Source: Pelodera strongyloides (lineage: Eukaryota; Nematoda; Chromadorea; Rhabditida; Rhabditidae). Taken from it: a stretch of 64,000 nt of DNA. Of this stretch, positions 58,640 to 64,000 are shown one piece after another. The stretch covers positions 1-64,000 of the forward strand of contig JAANDG010000234.1 in NCBI GenBank assembly GCA_036852015.1. Reading direction: 5' to 3'. The translations under genes and the position numbers were made by a program. Within the stretch, counting starts at the first letter, position 1, and each line of letters starts with the position of its first letter. The notes below the pieces were generated by a model. That model searched no databases, was not told the DNA's origin, and worked only from the letters and a program-made list of their open reading frames with translations.

Positions 58640-61600
58640 GTGCGTTCCGTAAGTAAAGGAACACCCACAAATTTTCGTTTTCGGCTCAAAAATCTAAGTA
58701 ATTCTTCAAATAAGCTGCACCATTGGATTCAGCGTGAAAAATGGACCCTGTTTTGTAAAATTTAGAAAAAAATATTCAGAATGTCGTCAGAAGCAATCGT
58801 CAACCGAAAAACGGGTTTTTGCAACTGTTACATAAGTAAAGGAACACCCTTGAAAATTAACATTTATTTAAGAATTAAAAGTGGTAAAGAGCTTTTTTGC
58901 ATAAATTAATTATCGATAGGTCCTCCTCCACCTGCATCGACGTCAAATTCTCAGTGGCGCTTCGAGGACGCGCAATTCTGATGAATTCTGACGTCGCCTG
59001 TTCTTCAAGGCATGGAGCTCCTAGAAGAAGACCGTCGGAAAAGTTCGATTTTGTGCGCAGTTTTCACACAAACACCCCAAAATTGTTTTCGAATGGATTC
59101 GCATCTGGAAAACATGTCGAAAACTCCATGCATGCTCCAGATGATTTGTCTTCAAAAATTCTGAGGATCTCTGACGTTCATTGACGCTTTTAAATTCTGA
59201 ATAACAATTTCCGACAGTTAAAACCCTGCGTAAACGCTGTCGAGATCTTTCTGAGTGTTGGCAGTGTTCATCCGCGTTCGTAGAAACTTCTGATGAACGT
59301 GACGTTAGCGTGGATCGGCTCCAAACCATCAAAGATCCTTCTCCAGCACCTGCGTCTGTCGAAGAACTGCACACACCTGTGATGACCTCATCAGAATTTT
59401 TCTTATTATGCGGCACGTTCAATTCGAAGTTGTTTTCATCTGAGGGCATGATTTGGAGCACCAAGATGAGGTTTCTTGCATCGCTGCAATGCCTGGGACG
59501 CTGGGAGAACGCTAACGTCACGTTCATCAGAAGTTTCTACGAACGCGGATGAACACTGCCAACACTCAGAAAGATCTCGACAGCGTTTACGCAGGGTTTT
59601 TAACTGTCGGAAATTGTTATTCAGAATTTAAAAGCGTCAATGAACGTCAGAGATCCTCAGAATTTTTGAAGACAAATCATCTGGAGCATGCATGGAGTGT
59701 TTCGGCATGTTTTCCAGATGCGAATCCATTCGAAAACAATTTTGGGGCGTTTGTGTGAAAACTGCGCACAAAATCGAACTTTTCCGACGGTCTTCTAGGA
59801 GCTCCATGCCTTGAAGAACAGGCGACGTCAGAATTCATCAGAATTGCGCGTCTTCGAAGCGCCACTGAGAATTTGACCTCGATGCAGGTGGAGGAGGACC
59901 TATCGATAATTAATTTATGCAAAAAGCTCTTTGCCACTTTTAATTCTTAAATAAATGTTAATTTTCAAGGGTGTTCCTTTACTTATGTAACAGTTGCAAA
60001 AAACCCGTTTTTCGGTTGACGATTGCTTCTGACGACATTCTGAATATTTTTTTCTAAATTTTACAAAACAGGGTCCATTTTTCACACTGAATCCAATGGT
60101 GCAGCTTATTTGAAGAATTACTTAGATTTTTGAGCCGAAAACGAAAATTTGTGGGTGTTCCTTTACTTACGGAACGCACTGTATATATATATAACACCTT
60201 GACAGCAAAAGTCAATTAGTCGGGCGGTTCAATGTTCAACTAGTAATCAGAATAGGAAATCGAGTGGCATCGCGCCGTTATTTGCATTCACTACATGGGA
60301 ATATAGCATCCAACATGCATTTTAAAAGCTGATGTTATACCGCTTTGAATTTAGCCAGCGATACCAAGTTCAACACTGTGGCATTTCATAGTGGATGTTA
60401 TACCGCTTTGAATTTAGCCAGCGACACCAAGTTCAACACCGGCGCGGGTCGTGCTGGATCGCAGGTTCCTCTGAATGAGTGTACTTTCATCCAAACCGGA
60501 GGAGCCGGGGCACCGTCGCCTTTCCAGAAGGCTGGCTCTATCTCACCAGGTGGTAGGATTCTTTACTCAAGATAATATTACTGCTAGAAACTAGAAATCC
60601 AAATTTACTGCTAGAAGATCTAGGTCAGCGCACGTTGGGCAAATGATCTGTAGCCATGTTAGGATAGGACTAGGGAATTTTGTATGCAAATTACAAAAAT
60701 AGATTTGCGCTAAATATTGATTAAAAAAACTTTAGGAGTTCGCCAGCAGTACCAGAGCCCTACACAAAGAACTCGCAGTCAACTGTCACCAAATGCATCG
60801 ATTCACCATCTGCAGGTAGATTTTTCATTCCTTTAAACATTTAACAAGGCATTAAACTACACATTTAAAGCGAAATACCGGCCGATTTTTGAAAACGCAT
60901 CGAGTAGACCAGCAGGCTTGTGCAGCCTATGCAATGAACATAAATTAGAATAAAAAATCGAGCTAAATGCGAGCAATTTAGCATAAATGCGTAAGAATTC
61001 AGTTGTCCACGATGCGTTTCAGAAACCGGCCGGTATTTCGCTTTAAATAAAACGGCAGAGTACTTGAAATTAAAACAGCATCAAGAAAGAGCGTAGAAAG
61101 CGAGATTAGCATCCATAACGGTCTATTGGGTTATTTCAACGTCACTTATGGAATAAGAGCTAGCTAATAAAAATAGGAACTATTCCGGCACGATCCCGAT
61201 TCGTGAATATTTTGTATGATTATTTATAATAACAATTTCAGTACAATTCGCCGATGAATCTGTATTCGACAGCGTCTGCAGCAGAGCAGTACAGCCAACA
61301 GACCGGACAGCCACTTAAGTAGGAGTAGAACTTATTTTCTTTGCTAGTTAGCTTGGTCGAAATTTGGGAGCGGCAAGAATCGAAAAAACGTGATGTGACA
61401 TAGCTCCAGCGCGGCTGGCAAGAGCGTAGTAGTATGAGACGGTTTCCTTATTACTGCAATTCTGCAGCATGAAGCTTTCATGCTTTCACTACCTATAGAT
61501 ATTGTATCACTGAGACAATTTGACAAAGGGTTACCTTCTGAAGTCTGGGGTTTACCTTACTTTATTCCTTGTTAGCAGGCGAATGAGAGAATTAACAATT

Positions 61601-61936
61601 TCGCATGTTATAGCTACAGTAGGATTAGTTGTGTGTGATATGCGTAGTCCGTTAGTACATAATTTCTAGCAATGTAACATTCGGTAATTTATTAGATAAT
61701 TATATTTCAGTGTTCCCAGCGGTGGAGCTGCCTATCTGAGTTCTGCCACACGACAGGCCATTGCTGAGGAGGAAGGAGCGTAAGTTCCCACAAATATCTA
61801 TACTTTTTATGACTTATTTAGTAACTCTTCACCTAACAATAGACACTGACTCCTTAGGCCAGTAGAAATGATTGCCTCTGAGGAGAAACTTCGACCCTCG
61901 AGTGCAAGTTTCTCTTCCCGTACATATGATCCTTAA
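53803..61936 (+). CDS. alp-1: ALP/Enigma family PDZ-ZM protein (ZASP/ALP-1 type)
   Basis: Seventeen exons in phase, 534 aa: 53803-53901, 54261-54406, 54918-55011, 55317-55402, 56033-56150, 56568-56666, 56816-56868, 57249-57285, 57528-57632, 57836-57888, 58071-58189, 58425-58583, 60418-60549, 60736-60815, 61242-61318, 61711-61779 and 61858-61936 (TAA). The first two exons make a PDZ domain (residues 1-82: RWGFVLRGGQQITIARV, GLADKAGLKEGDTVEHINE) that binds alpha-actinin in relatives at muscle Z-discs or dense bodies. Reading through the exon-2 donor gives a PDZ-only isoform ending QVTPNR at 54440. The middle is low-complexity, with a duplicated exon trio and a Gly-rich exon. YNSPMNLYS at 61242 is the ZM (ZASP) motif, which strongly supports the call. 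No LIM domain is encoded in the window, so this is a short isoform or a LIM-less gene. AATAAA lies at 62888-62893. Confidence 0.9.
54630..54780. repeat. Short cryptic repeat of AGGTA/TACCT words
   Basis: CCTAAGGTA, CTCTA and their complements recur irregularly (AAGGTACCTAAGGTAAGGTA and similar). It lies in the second intron of alp-1, just downstream of the PDZ-only stop. Confidence 0.6.
55169..55298. repeat. GGGCCC-centred tandem repeat
   Basis: About five related units carrying GGGCCCGCTAACGAACATTT or GGGCCCGAACATT, in an alp-1 intron ending just before exon 55317-55402. Each unit contains the palindrome GGGCCC. Confidence 0.85.
55459..55562. repeat. (GA)n-rich tract
   Basis: GAGAGA runs with AAAGAGACAG interruptions in an alp-1 intron. 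A similar tract is at about 56170-56275. Confidence 0.92.
57032..57178. mobile_element. Family-A MITE copy (diverged)
   Basis: The left arm has AACGGCCGGTTTTTGAAACG and the right end ATACGTTTCATGTTCGCTTTAA. It is in an alp-1 intron, just before exon 57249-57285. A further fragment (AAGTTTCAAAATCTG...CACCGCTTTAC) lies at about 58000-58050. Confidence 0.7.
58592..58637. repeat. (TA)n microsatellite
   Basis: About 20 TA units directly abutting the left end of the foldback transposon. A shorter TATATATATATA remains at 60182-60193 on its right side. Confidence 0.93.
58638..60181. mobile_element. Tc1/mariner-like foldback element, 1.54 kb
   Basis: The outer ends are CAGTGCGTTCCGTAAGTAAA and its complement, flanked by TA, which is the Tc1/mariner target. 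The two arms (about 58638-59310 and 59511-60181) match over roughly 670 bp with a few small differences, leaving a centre of about 200 bp. On the minus strand the centre still shows transposase-like words PSDENNFELN (compare the catalytic SDE.xF motif) and GSLMVW, but no intact transposase. It sits in the alp-1 intron between the Gly-rich exon 58425-58583 and exon 60418-60549. Confidence 0.88.
60316..60441. repeat. Two-copy duplication of a MITE end plus alp-1 exon start
   Basis: The words GATGTTATACCGCTTTGAAT, TTTAGCCAGCGA and ACCAAGTTCAACAC occur twice in order (about 60333-60377 and 60394-60439). The second copy is the true acceptor and start of exon 60418-60549. The first carries the same acceptor and about 22 bp of exon, then leaves the exon sequence. 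Confidence 0.8.
60865..61046. mobile_element. Family-A MITE copy
   Basis: TTAAAGCGAAATACCGGCCG at left and GGCCGGTATTTCGCTTTAA at right, in an alp-1 intron directly before the ZM-motif exon. Confidence 0.92.
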
Positions 61937-61937
61937 T

Positions 61938-62046
61938 TGCGAACGGAACTTCCGTGCGCATGCCGTCCGTGCGCACGGAAATGTTCGCAAGTAGCGCAGA
62001 CTTACTTGCGCACGGAAGTTCCGTACGCTCGGAAATGTTGGTGAAC
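61938..62046. repeat. GC-rich inverted repeat in the alp-1 3' UTR
   Basis: GAACTTCCGTGCGCA near 61946 pairs with TGCGCACGGAAGTTC near 62010. Between them lies a further CCGTGCGCACGG palindrome. It stands out from the AT-rich flanks and is free of coding sequence. Confidence 0.7.
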
Positions 62047-62126
62047 TAGGCCTCCTTACTCTAGTGCGGCTTAGTTAGCGACCTAGACGTTCGCATAGTA
62101 TTTCATTCAATTCTTTCTTTGCACCT

Positions 62127-62300
62127 TTGAAGCGAAATATCGGCCGGTTTTTGAAACGCATCGTGGACAACTGAATTATTTCATATTTATGTAATTTGCT
62201 CGAACTTAGCTCGATTTTTATTCTATTTATGTTCGTTTGCATATGTTGCATAAATAAGAATGCTGGTGCGTGCCGTTTCAAAAACCGGCAAGTATTTGAA
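62127..62300. mobile_element. Family-A MITE copy (edges decayed)
   Basis: Starts TTGAAGCGAAATATCGGCCG (TTGA instead of TTAA) and ends AAACCGGCAAGTATTTGAAG, in the alp-1 3' UTR region. Confidence 0.85.
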
Positions 62301-63784
62301 GAAAAAAAAATTTTTACATAAAATTGTAGCCGTTTCGCCCGTGGCACCTCTCCTTCATGCTCCCCATGCTTCAAAAGGATCAGTAATGCAGTGGGAACTC
62401 CGGTGAATTAAGAACACATATGTACTTTACCTTTAAAGCCAACGACACCCGGACGAGCGAAGAGAACCGATGTAATAATTAACGTATAATGGTATAATTG
62501 CGGCTCATTTTCATTCATTGGTATACTGTAATTAGAATGCTTATCACGCGAACAAGCTCTCTTTTACTGAAAAATTATGTGCTTTATAGTTTTTTCTAAT
62601 AGTTTGTCCTCGAGGTAAATAAGTACAGTACACTTCAGTGATTTAAAAATTCTAAATGTGTACGGTTCAAGCATAAAGCTTTCAGATAATCCCTATACCA
62701 AGAAAATTTTCTTTTTTTCTTTTCCATGTGACAATATACAACTTAACCATGCTTACATTTAGTACTAGAATACATTAAAGAAGTATTTCGCAAATATTTT
62801 GTGTATGCTATTTTATGAGAATAATAACGCTTCATATTTGTTCAAAGGAAAATTGTGATTTGCAGTTTCGATATATATTTTATTAATTAATAAACTTGTT
62901 CGAACATCATGTGTGCATTATTGGCTTGATTTAATGAGGAAGTAAATCTTTTAGACTACAGGGCGTGCTCAATTATTCAAGGGTGGTTCGATGCAAGGTT
63001 TTCGACGCTTATTACTTTTATGTTGTTCCGCCGAGATTTAGTAATAATAACAATCACCAAGAAAACGCCACAAAGCGAATGTTTCAACTCTGCCTGAAAT
63101 GACAAAAGAAATTTTCATTATGTTATTATGTCTGCCTTCACATTACGAGGTTCCAAATCAAAGACATTCGTTTGACGAAGTTTTATTCGAAGCACACTCG
63201 TATAAACTCGCAATTATAAATCTATAAACTCGTCTATCTATATCAGCAAACAAATATACACATTTTCCAAATATGTGACCGGTGTTCTATTATAACTAGA
63301 TTTACGTAGTGGGAAATAATACCCCTACAAGGTTTCAGACACACCCTAATGGCTATGGAACTGTGAAAATGTGAACCTTCTCCATTTTGGAAAAGAGTAA
63401 ATAGAAAAAAAACATAAAGCGAAAAAAAAAACTATATACAAAAAGAATATCTACAAAATATTTACACAAAAGTGCGAAGAGCCAACAATAGTGTATGTAG
63501 AACACTACAAAAACTTTACAAAGAGAAAGACTGATACAAAGAGGCAAAGCATTGGTACTAATAACAAACAAACAATCAGTAGACGGCAAAGCCACCTTGA
63601 TATTCATACTAGTTAGCATTGTAAAACTTTTTTTACGGTATACTAATGATACTCAGTCTAGAGTCTAGACCTACACCCTAATTGTCTTATTATTAGAAAA
63701 TTTCTATAATAAATAATATCTAAGTATTACGAAACCACTTCGCATTCCACAAAACTAATGCTGGCTCTTTACCTTTCAACTACT

Positions 63785-63965
63785 TTAAAGCGGTAATGTG
63801 CGTGGTTTATACTGGACAACTGTATTCCCACGTACTACATCTCATCTGTACCTTTCCGGTTCACATGGGCACTGAAAATTTGCATGTAATACGTGAGAAT
63901 GCAGTCATAAAGGAGAGTGCTGTCATAATGGATAAGTTCCAAAACAACGTGTCATACCGCTTTAA
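63785..63965. mobile_element. Family-A MITE copy (diverged)
   Basis: TTAAAGCGGTAATGTGCGTG at left and CGTGTCATACCGCTTTAA at right. It belongs to the same subgroup as 2418-2581 and 23393-23572 (right end TATACCGCTTTAA-like). Confidence 0.75.
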
Positions 63966-64000
63966 CGGGTTCCTCTCTTCTTGGCCGCTTCGAGCATCTC
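63962..64000 (-). CDS. Possible C-terminal exon of a minus-strand gene (runs off right edge)
   Basis: On the minus strand, 64000 to 63962 reads EMLEAAKKRGTR followed by TAA. The composition (GCTCGAAGCGGCCAAGAAG) is much more coding-like than its AT-rich surroundings. The stop codon is formed by the TTAA edge of the adjoining MITE. Only 12 codons are visible and no splice site lies inside the window, so this is tentative. Confidence 0.3.
   Translation of the reverse strand, partial: EMLEAAKKRGTR

Larger units (their letters stand above)
61937..63961. other. alp-1 3' UTR and flank
   Basis: Holds a GC-rich hairpin (61938-62046), a family-A MITE (62127-62300) and the likely poly(A) signal AATAAA at 62888-62893. 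Beyond that lies AT-rich DNA with a possible decayed transposon end near 62955-62990 (ACAGGGCGTGCTCAATTATT) and a diverged family-A MITE at the edge. No LIM-encoding exon was found here. Confidence 0.5.

Noticed and set aside
58399..58689. Pro/Ala-rich minus-strand ORF
   Set aside because: It is the shadow of the Gly-rich alp-1 exon 58425-58583 running into the (TA)n repeat.
59021..59527. 168-aa minus-strand ORF as a possible active transposase
   Set aside because: Only two short Tc1-like motifs are present. Most of the ORF is foldback arm sequence, so it cannot be a complete transposase.

Overview
This window looks like nuclear DNA from a nematode, probably rhabditid-like. Genes are split into many short exons with consensus gt...(t)ttcag introns. 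Several start codons sit just after a TTTCAG-type acceptor, as expected for spliced-leader trans-splicing. An interstitial array of the nematode telomere hexamer (TTAGGC, seen as GCCTAA) lies at about 49874-49928. Two genes match well-known metazoan/nematode families: phospholipase D1 and an ALP/Enigma (ZASP) PDZ protein. The species cannot be named from the sequence.

Layout. 1-1603 (-): 5' part of a proline-rich gene of unknown function that runs off the left edge. 3248-26070 (-): a complete phospholipase D1 gene of about 36 coding exons (PX, PH, two HKD motifs) with introns full of repeats, including a dead LINE, a tRNA-type SINE and many MITEs. 29885-30610 (-): a 110-aa CHRAC1/POLE4-like histone-fold protein. 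31533-34757 (+): an unrecognised protein of about 458 aa. 38434-43756 (+): a C2H2-plus-SET-domain protein of about 792 aa. 46181-46826 (+): a possible small Lys/Arg-rich protein. 48093-50172 (+): an alpha-carbonic anhydrase with a one-base frameshift and no visible N-terminus. 53803-61936 (+): an alp-1/ZASP gene (PDZ plus ZM motif, no LIM domain in the reading found). The last 39 bases may hold the end of another minus-strand gene.

Mobile DNA is the dominant theme. At least three MITE families begin and end with TTAA and share long inverted termini (family A TTAAAGCGAAAT, B TTAAAGGATCGC, C TTAAAGGGTCAG). A fourth family has GAGGCCATATTCACCA termini. A 1.54-kb Tc1/mariner-like foldback lies in an alp-1 intron. 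The most unusual points are: a half MITE joined to an inverted, diverged copy of the neighbouring SET-gene zinc-finger exon; a perfect 77-bp palindrome with family-A ends; a MITE end that supplies a splice-acceptor region in alp-1; a 22-bp duplication on a splice site; and a frameshifted carbonic anhydrase.

All exon structures were assembled by hand from splice signals, reading phase and remembered family motifs. No database search was possible.
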